From assembly GCF_964355755.1 (NCBI RefSeq), contig NC_092673.1, positions 34,419,648-34,483,647 on the forward strand: a DNA stretch of 64,000 nucleotides, read 5' to 3'. Source of the DNA: Antedon mediterranea (Eukaryota > Echinodermata > Crinoidea > Comatulida > Antedonidae). The notes under the pieces are model-generated. The model saw only the letters and a list, made by a program, of their open reading frames with translations. It was not told where the DNA came from and did not search any database. The position numbers and the translations under genes were made by a program. Below are positions 24,471-36,397 of this stretch, piece after piece. Position 1 is the stretch's first letter; the number at the start of each line of letters is the position of its first letter.

Positions 24471-24539
24471 TTCTCGGGTGGGACTCAAACCCACGACCTC
24501 CAGATCACTAGCCTGGCGTTCACTCTACACCACCGAGCT
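24471..24539 (-). mobile_element. tRNA(Thr)-like head of a SINE, or tRNA pseudogene
   Basis: The minus strand reads as a degenerate 69-nt tRNA. A box A-like TGGTGTAGAGTG is followed by a five-pair anticodon stem CCAGG/TCTGG around loop CTAGTGA (anticodon AGT, Thr). Then come a perfect five-pair T stem GTGGG/CCCAC with loop TTTGAGT and a box B GGTTTGAGTCC. Only five acceptor pairs (CTCGG/CCGAG) form, the D arm is poor, and no T-run terminator follows. That argues for a retroposed tRNA or SINE head rather than a working tRNA gene. Confidence 0.55.
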
Positions 24540-25017
24540 TTCGCTGATGGCTAGTGGTCTTCTGAAGAAATTGTTTAAATTACAGGTAAAAGGTCATGAA
24601 CCTCCTGGATCCACCACATTCATTTCTTTTATTCTTTAATTCGTAATCCAATGAAAAAAAAACCAATAACGATGGAATGCACAAAGTAGAAAGAGCTGTT
24701 GATTCATGTATACCAGAATAATTCATATATAATGTGTTTATAGCTTACAATGCAATTACTATTCAATACTTTATCATAAATATACTGTTTTTATATACAT
24801 TTTGTTATATTAACAATTCCATGTTTATGATAAGTTTTCGATGAAATAAAAGTGGGAAGAACCCAAAAAAGAAGACAAAAAAGGAGAAAAGAGCTGTCGA
24901 TTTCAGGAACAGATGAGCATTGGCATAATGTAGGAACGAGGGTGATATCGGGAACAGTGGAGGAATGAAGTGCAAACAGTTTGATAGTATACAGAAAACA
25001 AGGACAATGGTTTGAAA

Positions 25018-25045
25018 TACAATCAATCAATCAATCAATCAATCA
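25018..25045. repeat. (AATC)n microsatellite, about 6-7 units
   Basis: Perfect AATC repeats immediately precede a LINE-like 3' tail at about 25046-25172. Confidence 0.9.
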
Positions 25046-25172
25046 TTTATACTACATTTTAATTTATTCAATTGATGTTTTATGCCTGTTTTAAATGTTT
25101 TTATATTTGTAAGTATCATGTAATTCAGCCATTGGCTGCGATTTTGATATGCAATAAAATGAAATGAAATAA
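25046..25172 (+). mobile_element. LINE 3'-UTR remnant
   Basis: The segment contains GTAATTCAGCCATTGGCTGC, followed by GCAATAAAATGAAATGAAAT. This is the kind of 3' end seen on CR1/L2-like LINEs of marine invertebrates, with a short-repeat tail instead of pure poly(A). No coding part remains. The assignment rests on my recollection of such tails and should be treated as tentative. Confidence 0.4.
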
Positions 25173-25390
25173 AAACAACAGCGATGAAAACCGCCACTAA
25201 CAGACCCAAGATAACAGCATTACAGAGATTTAACATTTACCCTTTACATTTAAGCTATCTTTTAATCATTCTAGTCAAGCAATTTGGGATCATCTTTTCT
25301 TCCTAGATTTTAAATTCAGCATGCGTATACAACTTTATTTTTCCCAGGCTAAAAATACGCGATAAGAACATTATGATGGGCGCAGGATGT

Positions 25391-25479
25391 GTGGACCGGC
25401 GGCGGAGTGGAGATGATGACAGGTGTTGGGGGAGGGTGGGTGGACCGGCGGCGGAGTGGAGATGATGACAGGTGTTGGG
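25391..25479. repeat. Perfect 40-bp direct duplication, GC-rich
   Basis: A 40-bp segment beginning GTGGACCGGCGGCGGAGTGG occurs at 25391-25430 and again at 25440-25479, separated by a 9-base G-rich linker. It is far more GC-rich than its surroundings. Confidence 0.9.
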
Positions 25480-27926
25480 AGAATGCAACATTTTTTCAAG
25501 CAATGTTTTGACACGTATTGTCATCATGTTCGTGATAAGAAAATTATGATATGAAATGTTATATCACTACTCCACGAATAATACGTAGACTCATCAATAG
25601 ATACAGAGTACATTAACCCAAGGATGTCAAGGGGTCTATGTGTATATAGACGCGCCGCCGGTAACTATGTTAACAAAGTAATAAATGGGAGTTGGCATTT
25701 GTTGGAACAACCTTTTGACAATAAATGTTTTAATTCAACATGGTGTTATGTAGAATATGGCAGGTTCTAAAGGGTAACAGTTTAACACGTTCGCGATAAG
25801 AAAATAAGTCGAACTTTATACATTGATTTTAAATGTTCCTACCTTTAAATTTAATAAAGTTAAATAAATGTAAATTTAAATAGCCCTAAACCATTTTTGC
25901 TGCCAACAAATATGTCCTATATAAACATCAGTATATTTTCTACTACTAAAACAGGGTCATAGAAATAGATCCATGCTATAATAAAAATTTAAAAACAACC
26001 ATATAAATTAAGATCAGAACAAACCTAATAATAAACTGGAGCTATTATCTAAAATCTAGAATACTGAGATATAGCGCCTACAAATACACTATATATAGTA
26101 GTATAATGAGTCATAATCCGCAAAGTAGAGCATTTGAGGATTAAAACGAGATAAAAAATATATCGTTAAAAAATTCTAAATACAGTTATTAGCTATGAAA
26201 ATAAGTATAGAAATAGCATAAACCATAAAAGATTACCTATTATTGTAAAAAAAATGCTGTGAGATTATCATCCGGTAATAATTTGCAACTAGGTTATATT
26301 TGGTTAGGTGATATTTGTTATTTGCTATTCAGCAAATATTGTGTTTGATCCTTAATAAATACACATTTTACTGTAACTGCCTAAAAACAAAATATTTATT
26401 TCTAACAAAGTCATTGTTGATTGTGTGATCCCTCCCAATACAAGGTATACTAACAAATGTGTATCTCTCATACGTTGATCTGTCAAAAATTGCCACTTGT
26501 TAAAGGTAAACAATTCCACCACGACTGTATCTAGTATTTGTGGATGGGGGTCCATAAATATGTTTAGTATTGTGGCATTAATTCGTGTAGGCCTAGGTTG
26601 TGTCATTATTTCTCCTTTTAAAGGTCAGGTACGGGCAAAAACATGTATTGATCATACATTCAAATAAATACCAAACTATAGTTTCCCCAATGTTTTATAG
26701 TGATTTGTGTATTTGTGTATGTGTGGGTTACACGACTTCGTAAACATAAGTACTTTCTTATTATTAGTGAGCGAATTCTAGTGCAAATTGCAGAGTAAAA
26801 TCTATATTCCTTTGTATAAGATAAAAGAAGCAATTATAAGCGATGTGGAAAAAAATATCAAATGACAAAATATAGGCCTAGGTATAACAATATTATAATT
26901 TGACATTGTGTGTGACATTGTGTGTGACATTGTGTGTGTTGCTATTTAACTTCAGGAATGTTATGTTCGTGTTCTACCAGATATGGTATTACATCAGGTT
27001 AAACTACAACTACTGAAAAAAGATCTAGTTTTTAGGTCTATAGCAACATTTTACTAAATTCTGTATTTGACCATTTCAAGAGAAATTCATGTTTTTTGTC
27101 GTGACTTCTGTTACACACACATTTGATGTATATACATTTGACTAGACTAAAGGTCATTTATAAAGGTCATTTACTAAAGGTCATTTATTGTGCCTGAACT
27201 TTAAATTATAATACTGTATACGAAGAATATTGTAAAATATCATGAAATACATACAGATCGTCTTTCTACGTTAGATGGGAAAAAAGGGTTATGTTCGAGA
27301 AAAAAAAGGCGAAATTGACGTTACGGAGGACTATGTATCGGACATATATAGTATATATCACTATTACCACTGTAGTCTTACTTTACATAATGTATTGCAA
27401 AGATTATTTGAAATAAATGAAAACTGTTGTATATACCTCTTGATGTATGTTGCTTAATAAACTGGTAATAGTTATCGCAGTGCATAATATTGATATATAT
27501 ATATTGCAATTGAATATGTATCGCAATTTGAGTGTTATGAAAGCGAGTAATACTAGACATAACTGCATGTCGTCATTTATATTTAACCTTTTAAATAAAT
27601 GCATACACATTCTGTCATGACATTTGTATTGACGTCGTATGACACGATGGAAGGTATGATTAGAGAGATGGTGGGGTGGTGGGGAGTGTTTCTGTGTTGT
27701 TTACGGGCGGGATTAATTACCTAAAACAAAATCAGTTAAGTGGGCAACTTGTATACTCAATTAAATAAACAGAACGCATTCTCTATACTACCAGAAATAT
27801 ATCGTATAAGGCCTATCGTATAACATATGCAGAAATGGGCCTCATAAAATATATCGTATAGGCCTATAGTTATATTTTTTGTCTTAAGCCGAATTGACTG
27901 ACGTTATTAATTTTTTAATATAAATT
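25480..27926. other. Intronic DNA, no gene seen
   Basis: AT-rich. Small direct repeats: TGACATTGTGTG three times at 26901-26936 and AAAGGTCATTTA-type repeats near 27151-27188. TAGGCCTA octamers occur at 26588, 26873 and 27859. The 5' start of the LINE at 27927 may lie within the last few hundred bases. Confidence 0.5.
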
Positions 27927-28454
27927 ATGGTCTATTATTCACAGATATCCATTGTTTTGATTAGTTTAGCTTTTTGCCGTTATTGTCTTGTAGTTCCTGA
28001 TTCGAGTTGTTCAAAGAATGGTACAGAGTTTATTAATAAAGTTTACTCTAGAGTCTATATTGGGATACCTAAGTACAAGTCAGTATATCGTAGGTCTATG
28101 CTACAACATAGGACGTTTTCAAAGAGCAGGGTGGCCCATGATACCAGTTCAGTGTCCACATTTAATATAGATCTTCTATCATTATGCGTGGATATCCACC
28201 CTAACCCAGGGCCTGATTCCACTTCTAGGTCGACCGATGCTCTAAAACGTTCTGAATCTAGTTTTGTAGGTAGGTCTGGTGTGACAGGCTCTAGTATATG
28301 TGGTACTTGCGCTAGTGACATTTTTCGGAACCGTCAGCAGGCTACTTGCTGCAATTTTCAAATGGTTTTCCATGCTATTTGTGTCTCGATTTCTCAGGTT
28401 AATTATAGACGGTTTTATAAAGATAGGAATTACACCTGGTTTTGTATGTGCATT
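27927..28454 (+). pseudogene. LINE-A N-terminal region with DIHPNPGP motif and PHD-like finger
   Basis: About 176 codons precede the insertion point. Residues 81-96 read IDLLSLCVDIHPNPGP, close to the D-x-E-x-N-P-G-P consensus of 2A ribosome-skipping peptides but with His where Glu is usual. A Cys/His finger follows from about residue 131: CGTC, a CC pair, FHAIC and a terminal FCMC, as in the PHD-type fingers of CR1-like LINEs. The frame runs into the inserted LINE-B tail after FCMC, which explains the unrelated codons up to 28571. Confidence 0.75.
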
Positions 28455-29408
28455 TTCTTTCTTTCTTTCATTCATTTATTTGGCATCTCAATAAATAACA
28501 TTAAAAATACATCAATAATATATAAAATCACCTTAAATATTAATATACATGTACATCAAAAAAGCAAATAAAAATGGCGGGATTAATGAAGTCTGACGAT
28601 GCACGGGAAAACACATAAAGTCGTTTTAAGTAAAACAACTTAATTCCAATGTGGTCCCTAAAAAGATAGTAATTATAATTTTAACAAAACAAACATTATA
28701 AGACGGGGTTCATAAATATATAAGCATATAAGCAAAACATCTGATATAATGGCACAATAATAATTTATCTATGTTTAATTTTGTAATATTGTTTCAATTC
28801 AGTTTTAAATTTAGATGTGTTGGAAATTTGTTTAATATAGTCAGGAAGGTTATTCCATTCTCTGATTGCATTAAAATAGAACGTATTACATTCTATGCCT
28901 TGGACTTTAGGTACAACAAAATTGAGTTTACTACCACGAGTGAAGTGACCATGTAAGTTATTAACTCTACGAAAGTTTTCGTTTAGGTATGAAGCACTTC
29001 TGCCCATAAATATTTTATGAACTTGGCTAATTTGCAAGAACTTTACTCGATATTTTACATTTAACAATCCATAATCGTCTAATTGATCAGCACCTATATG
29101 TCTTCTGGGTTCAACTCCTTTTATGAGTCTAACCATTTTGTTTTGAGCAATTTGTAGTTTTCTTTGGATAGCTTTACTGGTTCCACAGAACCAAGAAGAT
29201 GCAGCATAATCAAAAACACATTGGATGAGAGCAGAGCATAATAGTTTACGATTCTTACAACTTAGTATCTTACGTTGGCGGTACATAAACTTAAGCCTAT
29301 TATTAATTTTCTTAATGGTTTTACATGCATATTCAGAACACGTTAAATTTTGATCTATTTCAATACCCAGATACTTGACACAATTACTAGTGTTGATATT
29401 GTTACCAT
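28455..29408 (-). mobile_element. LINE-B: 5'-truncated LINE inserted into LINE-A in opposite orientation
   Basis: On the minus strand the coding part runs from about 29405 to a stop at 28765. It has VKYLGIEIDQNL, FMYRQRK, LLCSALIQCVFDYAASSWF, QNKMVRLIKG and a terminal FNAIREWNNLPDYI. This is the RT-downstream region of a jockey/CR1-type LINE, without the catalytic motifs. A 3' UTR follows, ending in a GAAAGAAAGAAAG tail at about 28455-28467, whose complement CTTTCTTTC abuts LINE-A. LINE-A sequence resumes at about 29409, so this is a nested insertion. I could not define the target-site duplication. Confidence 0.85.
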
Positions 29409-29780
29409 TTGTTGCCGCGGTTGAATGACTCTTTGGACTCTATCCGGGATGATCAATCGGATGATGATGTTCATAGAGGCAATCCATGTCTGACTGGAGT
29501 ATGTATGAATGCCAGCAGTTTAAAGAACAAACTTTCCTGCTTTGACAATCTGGTTCATCAAATGGACTTGAGTTTGATTGGAGTCACCGGGAGTTGGCTT
29601 CGTCAGATGATTGAGGAACCAATGAGAATTGCAACCAGTTTAGATCGAAATAGCACTCTCACTGACCTACTATTTACCAACTGTGATCAACAAGTGTGTG
29701 ACATACGTGTTATGGAACCATTCTCAACATCTGATCACTGCATGATTTCTTTTCGGATTCGCGGTGAGCCTAGCCGATAA
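29409..29780 (+). pseudogene. LINE-A endonuclease remnant with internal deletion
   Basis: The frame opens at the junction with LINE-B, with no ATG. It contains VCMNASSLKNKL, the N-terminal NARSLxNK-type motif of APE endonucleases, and SLIGVTGSWL, where a TE-W motif is expected but G-S-W is found. It then jumps to TLTDLLFTN and STSDHCMISF, the C-terminal SDH motif. The stretch between them, about 100 residues in intact enzymes, is missing. A stop at 29778-29780 ends the frame. It cannot be an active nuclease. Confidence 0.8.
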
Positions 29781-29782
29781 GG

Positions 29783-30602
29783 ACAAAATACTTGTATAAT
29801 AAGACTGACATAGAATTACTTAACAATAGTGTCAGTAGAATCACATGGGACTCAATTTATGATGACAAATCTGTTAACAAAACATGGGAAAAGTTCCAAT
29901 CATTATTTATGGACTGTATCAATGCCGCAATCCCTAACAGAAGACAGAAAAAGAAAACCAAACCGTGGATTTCTCCGGATATTAAGCGTCTTGTAACATT
30001 AAAACGTCGACTATTTAAACGTGCAAAGTCTTCAGGCACTGTTGAACACTGGAATAGTTACAAGAAAATTCGTAATAAAGTGAAATATGATATAGGTCGA
30101 TGTAAAAGTCAATATTTAAATGACCTAATGTCTAAGCCGGACAATACGAAGCAGTTCTGGTCTAAAAGACAGTCAGATCAGTGTTCCATCTTTGAAGTCA
30201 ACGGTATAGCATGTTCCGATCCTATCATTATCGCAGATTCATTTAATTCCTTATTTTCATCATATTTTACTGAGCCTTCAAGTGACGAAAATTATACTAT
30301 AAGTTCTCCTAATCTGGATATTCCAACTCTGGAAAACATATATATTCACCCTGTCACTGTATATAAAAAATTGAAAAACTTAAAAAATGGAAAAGCACCT
30401 GGTCCTGACAGTGTGACATCGTCTATGCTGAAGCTATGTGCTGCTAGTCTGTCACCACTGCTGACAGACATATACAATTATAACTTGTCTAGTGGCGAAG
30501 TACCTTCGGCCTGGAAAGATGCAAATATTGCTCCCATTCACAAAAAGAGCAAGAAAGGCGAATTGAAAAATTACAGACCGGTAGCCTTAACTTCGCTATT
30601 TT
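29783..30602 (+). pseudogene. LINE-A linker and reverse transcriptase fingers
   Basis: The reading frame shifts relative to the endonuclease piece. It covers the linker (KPWISPDIKRLVTLKRRLF) and RT motifs 0-2: LKNGKAPGPDSV, SSGEVPSAWKDANIAPIHKK and NYRPVALTS. A deletion near 30600 destroys the frame just after SLFC. The next block resumes with LESIVADEL in a different frame. Confidence 0.85.
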
Positions 30603-31002
30603 GTATTGGAGAGCATAGTTGCTGATGAACTTCGTAACCACCTAAACGAGTTCGGCCTTCTGTATGATGCGCAGCATGTATTTATTCCTGGTAAATCTTG
30701 TTCAAGCTTGCTAGCCGAGGCGATAACATCATGGACAACCTTACTTGACAAAGGTGTCCCACGCATTGATATTGTTGCACTGGACTATAGTCGTGCATTT
30801 GATTCCATTTCGCACTCTACAATGATTTCCAAACTAAAAAGAACCTATGGAATTGGTGGTTCCATGTTGCCTTGGTTGGAATCATTTTTAACTGGACGTA
30901 AGCAACAAGTTGTTTTTAACGGAAAGATGTCCGGCAAGAGTTGCGTAATATCAGGGGTTCCTCAGGTGTCTGTGCTTGGACCCCTGTTATTTAACATATG
31001 TT
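30603..31002 (+). pseudogene. LINE-A reverse transcriptase palm, motifs A and B
   Basis: It contains DYSRAFDSISHS (motif A with its catalytic Asp) and SGVPQVSVLGPLLF (motif B). The usual SGVPQGS glycine is Val here, a change expected to damage nucleotide binding. The frame breaks again near 31000, between LLFNI and YVNDL. Confidence 0.85.
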
Positions 31003-31863
31003 AATGATCTACATATGCACCTACGTGCAAAACAATATCAATATGCAGACGACACTTGCATTGCTAAATGTATAATGACGGAGGAAGATAGTTTAACTCT
31101 GCAACAGGACATTGACACGATCTCCTGGTGGTCAGCACTTAATTCACTTTCCCTTAACCCTAATAAATGTCAAGTGCTGTCATTGTCCAGAAAACGAGAT
31201 CCCGTTGTTCCATCTTACATTCTAAATGGACATGAACTCATGAACGTTCATGACATTACGTTACTTGGTGTGGTAATATCCCATAATTTGTCATGGACAC
31301 ATCAGGTAGATAATGTAACTTTGAAATGCAATAGGATGTTAGGTTTTATACGGTCAATTGCCACAGGTTGTTCTACATCTGTTTTACTTAAACTTTATAA
31401 ATGTCTTGTACTTCCCCATATTCAATATTGCTCCCCTGTTTGGTATCCTTATCGTCAATGTCATATTAATAAGATAGAGAAAATTCAAAGAAGGGCAAGC
31501 CGATTTATCCTTCATCAACGAATCTTAGATCAGCCATATTCTGACCGATTAACTAGTCTGAATTTGATGACAGCTGAATCAAATCGAGATTATTTTACCG
31601 TTATGTTTGTTACAAATATATTATACAAATTACAGAATAGTTTTATTTTAAATATGTTGACTATCAATTGTAGGTATTTTGATGTTCTAACTTTTAAACA
31701 TCTTGCATCCAAAACTGATAGTGGAAAGCATTGTATCCTAACCAGATTTATTCGTTTGTGGAATTCACTATTGGTCAATATTAAAGACGCCTTTGTATGC
31801 GGAAGTTGGGTACAATTTAAAAACATGTTAATGGACCACTTTAAAAACACTATGCCTCTTTAA
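31003..31863 (+). pseudogene. LINE-A reverse transcriptase motif C and C-terminal region
   Basis: It resumes with YVNDLHMHL and QYQYADDT, the catalytic YADD box, then SLNPNKCQVL. The C-terminal region follows, with LLGVVISHNLSW, LVLPHIQYCSPVW, KIQRRASRFI and RFIRLWNSL, ending at a TAA at 31861-31863. This is the best preserved part of the element and is open for nearly 290 codons. The 3' UTR runs to 32049. Confidence 0.88.
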
Positions 31864-32049
31864 TGTATATAATTATGGTATTAATATTACATAAATACAT
31901 TGTTTTATGTTTTAATGTATGATTTGAGTGCTGGTGTGGGACGCCTTATGGCGACAGTGGTCCTTTGACCTCTTTTGCCACTCCTTGGCACACTCAAAGT
32001 TTATGTATTGTTTTAATGTTGCTAAAATTAATAAAATAAAATAAAATAA

Positions 32050-33365
32050 TTCACGCTGGCCAACATGACTGCGTGGTCCCTTATTGCTAATGAAACGAAC
32101 TACTTTATTTTGCATAACCTGTAATTTATTTTTCATGTACACTGGAAGAGCTGAATACCATGATGAGCAAACGTAATCGTAGTGACCATTGGATTAATGC
32201 AGAGCAAAGTATTTTCTTTGAGTTTACATTTACAGCTTTTGCCTGTCTATACATAAATCGTAGTCTATCTGCACTTTTCTTAACAATTTATTTTGCAATT
32301 AATTCTCCTGAAAGTTTTCTATCAAGTTCAACACCCAAGTATTTAACTGATTCTACATTTCTTATCTGTTTTCCGTCACATACAATACTTAATTCCGTAG
32401 CTTCCGCTCAAGTACCTTAGAAAAAACATTAAGAACACTTATTGGCCTATAGTTTGACACATCTGACCTATCATTCTTTTTGAAAAGCGGTTGAACTTTC
32501 ACCTCTTTTAGTTCAACAGGTACAATACCAGTTGATATAGATAAATAAATAATACATGTAGCAGGAGCTCGTATAATATCGGCCCCATCTTTTAAAAATC
32601 TGGCAGGGATACCATCCAATCCTGTGCCTTTAGAAGTGTTAAGTTTGTTGAGCTCATTGTATACAAATTCTTCAGTTACTTCCTTAAGTTTGAATGCACC
32701 ATGTGCGATTCCCTTTTTACTGTAAAACTCCTTAAACGTATGTGATTCAATACCAAATCGTAGTCCAACTGATTTCAAGTTGCTAGCTAGTTTAGCAGCA
32801 ACAGTAGTAAAAAATGTATTAAAACAGTTGGCAACACTTAATGTATCAAAGTATACGGTATCGTTTGTCTTAAGGACAATTTTGGGAGATAGTTTTGACT
32901 AAATACTGTACCGTAACCTAATGATTTCAGATGCTTCCATATTTCCTTTGTTTTCGTCAATTTTTTGATTAATGTATTCGGCTTTTGCTTTAGTTATCTC
33001 TCTTTTGATCTGGTTTCGTAATTTACAATACCTCTGGTAAGTAATGTTCGATCTATCTGTTTTAAATTTCTGATGTAGGAGGTCACGATTTTTTATGTTT
33101 TCTAAAATATTATTATTCATCCACGGTTCAGTTCTTGCTTTGATTCGTACTTCTTTAAGTGGAGCTACCTCGTTTATTACTTTAAGCAAGGTATCCTTAA
33201 AATTAGTCCAAGCAGTATTAACATCGATTGAAGAAGTTACATTTGTTGAATAATATAGCAAAGATAGGACCTGGGATATCATTTATAATTCCATTCGTTA
33301 CGTTTATTGTGTAACGTAAGATCGTCAAGTAGCAAATAGCTGTCAAAATTCCGTTGACTGTCATC
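32050..33365 (-). mobile_element. LINE-C: minus-strand LINE with the RT core deleted
   Basis: Read from high to low coordinates: a linker (about 33365-32899, with AWTNFKDTLLKVINEVAPLK and RTEPWMNNNI), then RT fingers (32778-32401, with KGTGLDGIPARFLKDGA, KKNDRSDVSNYRPISVLN and KVLE). The sequence then jumps at about 32400 to the post-RT region (VKYLGVELDRKL, FMYRQAK, KILCSALIQ, QNKVVRFISN). Motifs A, B and C are missing. There are also frame breaks near 32900 and 32190 and an internal stop. It abuts the 3' tail of LINE-A at 32049/32050. It is related to LINE-B but a different copy, since the same protein region is present in both. Confidence 0.85.
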
Positions 33366-36300
33366 GCCAGTGTTGTAAACAAAGCAACGTACGTACGTTG
33401 TGGCTATTAAGTAACTCTATTGTGATGTCGTAACTCTATTGTGATGCCGCAACTCTATTATTATGGTTTGACGCAAAAAGGAAAAAACTACCAACAATTT
33501 TCCCTGTAAAATCTCACATAAATAGAGGAAACCAAAAACTGCTAGTATATTGTTCTGTAGATAAACTCACCAGCTATAAATTGATAACTTTCTGGTAATC
33601 TTTAGGCTCAATTTCCAATAATTGTAGGCCCAGTGAGTGCAGTTTCATTTGACGTTGTCCGTGATGGTAGGGTCCAGTGTGATGGTATTCAAAACCACGC
33701 TTGTTTTTCTTGACCCTGGCCTAACCTAGTTAGAGCCTTAAATTCTCACAATTCTCATGTAAAAAGAAATTCTATATCCATTCACATATGATCATTTGCG
33801 TCACAAACAGTTTACCAAACATAGATCCTACTACTGTACTGTATATCAGATTGACAGATCAAAATAATCCAATGAATTGTAGACCTTATTGCCTTAAGCG
33901 TCACACACTACGCGACGTTACAATAAACATTGTAAACACCCTTATCTTTCATTTTCATATCCAACGTGAGAACTAGTGTGTCAAAATACTCAGTTTGTAC
34001 TCATAGCATGGGAAGCGATTAATATTATTATATTTTATAAGCAGCTAATCAACAATATTATTCTGAATATTATGGAACAGACGTAAAATAAACTGTTTTA
34101 ACCCATATCACATCAGACGTTAGTAGGCCTAATCTACAAATAATTTTGTTTCGATTTTTTTAGATAAACAATTTGGTTCACTGGTCACATTTTCGACAAG
34201 ATACAACAAGGTATAAAAACATTTATTCGAATACGAGTTAAACAAAGAAGTAACCTTTAAATGTACAGCAAGTTCGACTTCAAAGAATACAAACACCAAT
34301 TGTTGACTAAATAAAGATAACAAGTTAAAAGGTATACCGACAACAAAAAAATAATTATAAAAAAAAACAATAAATAAATAAATAAAAATTCTAAAACTAA
34401 AACTAGATATTACAAATTGCAAGTAAGTGGCAACTTGACTATTCATGAATTTACCCGTGTTAGGCCCTATATGCAGTGAACAATCGTGGTCTGTAATTTA
34501 TTTCACTCGCAGAGAGCGAACGCCGTAAACTTGCCTAGGTCGTCTAGGCAACTGTTTTGTAGTTAAACAATGATCTTTCGGTACTGAAAAGTAATGAAGC
34601 GTGACGGAAAATCAAATTGCTTTGCAAAGTATGAATAGCTGCAGCTATCTATGTAAAGTTTGAAGATTTCCAACTAAAAAGTATATTTTTATAGGCTTAC
34701 CCCGAATGACTCTTTGACATTTTGACTAGAAATAAAATGTGACCTAACGAGTGTTGATTAATCTGGTATATAAAAGATACTACATTGTAAATTGGGAACA
34801 TTAAATAAAACAAATTTGAGTTGAGCTATTGACTTTTTAATACAATAAATAGAATTGGATTTTTACCAATTAACAGAATAACTAATATTATATGGTTAAG
34901 AGCCAATTTAATTTTAAGCAACTGCATGGATGTTTATACATGTGTAGATGATCGTAATTGTTTTTTGATATGTTGCGCAATCGAAATGTAGTCACAAAGC
35001 CCGAGATACCATACAATTTTCCTATTATACCTGCTCTTAGTTAATCATATAAACCGTGAAAACTATACTAAACGAAATTAATTATTTTTCTTCGAATTAA
35101 GTTCATGGACAGGACATTGAGATGTTACTATGTGCTGAACAAGATAATTGGTAATTGTGTATAGTTGACAACGCTTAAGACGTTTTTCCACTAACAAACT
35201 CAACAACTAAATAAATATCGTAGTTTAGAGTTACTGTATTCGAACCTTCTAAATATTATGAACATTCACTCACGTTCTATGAGTTGAATTCCGACTTAGA
35301 TATAATGCTAATAAATTCAGTTTTCATAAATTATTTTAGTAATTTCTTGCAGAAGATCTTTAGCACAAGTGTACTTAAAAAGGAATAATAATTGTTCAAT
35401 CATTGTTTATTGTTATTTCTATTCTTAAATCTGTCAGTAGATCCTGACCTGTTATTTCGTGTTTGAACGTAATCGTAATCTTTGATCTTCTTTTGAATTT
35501 TGTTTTCTTCCTTCCATTTATCAGTGAATCCTAAACTTATTTTCTCTCAGAACAAACCATTTCCTAAGACTTCACAGTAATATCTTACTTTTGTTTTCTT
35601 TCTATCTATTCATCATTCCTGTTTTCAGTAGATCCAGAATTTACCTCTTCTTAAAACAACCATTTCGTATTGTTTTAATTAGGCTAATATTTCATAAATG
35701 ATAACAACAATCTTTCGTCTGTGTTTCCTTCCATGTTTTTTTCTATTTTCAGTCAATCCACAATAAAGAATGCGTACCTTTGATGCACTTTGATAAAACC
35801 TCTATTTTTAGAAAACTTGGATATATATAATATTCGTCATAGTATCTGAAATCTAAGTTGCCGGTTTACGTTTATATCAACATGCAAATATTTACCGTTG
35901 TAATTCCACGTTTTTTAGACGTTAACACATTTTTATAAAAACAATGAAATACAAGTTGTCGATTTGAGTTTACAAATATCGATGGTTGCAAAGTCACTGC
36001 AAGCCTATTGCTTTCTTTTTAGCCATTAAAACCAGTTCACTTACAACTACGATATTTATATTCAAGTTTAATGAAACTGTAATTACTTTTCGTGGGTATA
36101 ATACTACTAGGTAATTTAAAAACACTTTTTAAATTCTTGCATTTATATCAGCTGACAATGTATCGATTGCATTCATTTTACTTTCAATTAGTTGTTTAAT
36201 TGTTGATTCCTTCCGTTTTTTAAAACATAACTTGATACTCAATACCTTAAACAAAAAGAATACAGTACCCGATACAGTACCCGATACAGTACCGTACCCG

Positions 36301-36397
36301 ATACAGTATCATGCATAACGCCATAAAAGAGTTCGCAGATAAGCCGTATGGAAGGCTACCATACTCTGAAAACAGTAATTTAAGGGGTGCACAAATA
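33366..36397. other. Intronic DNA, no gene seen
   Basis: AT-rich. The only local structure noted is a short repeat of ACAGTACCCGAT at about 36264-36300, just before the 37-bp satellite. Confidence 0.5.

Larger units (their letters stand above)
27927..32049 (+). mobile_element. LINE-A: broken APE-type non-LTR retrotransposon
   Basis: Collinear pieces on the plus strand give, in order, an N-terminal region with DIHPNPGP and a PHD-like finger, an endonuclease remnant, a linker, a reverse transcriptase with motif A, motif B and YADD, and the RT C-terminal region. A 3' UTR (31864-32049) ends in a short AATAAAATAA-type tail. The copy is dead. It is interrupted by a minus-strand LINE fragment (28455-29408), has lost the middle of the endonuclease, and carries at least three frame breaks (about 29780, 30600 and 31000) and a Gly-to-Val change in RT motif B. 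Jockey/CR1-like membership is inferred from the RT motifs. It lies within the GPCR intron on the opposite strand. Confidence 0.92.

Noticed and set aside
27927-28571. Reading the 214-codon frame as one host protein
   Set aside because: The first part is a LINE N-terminal region and the codons after FCMC come from the tail of an inserted LINE in opposite orientation.
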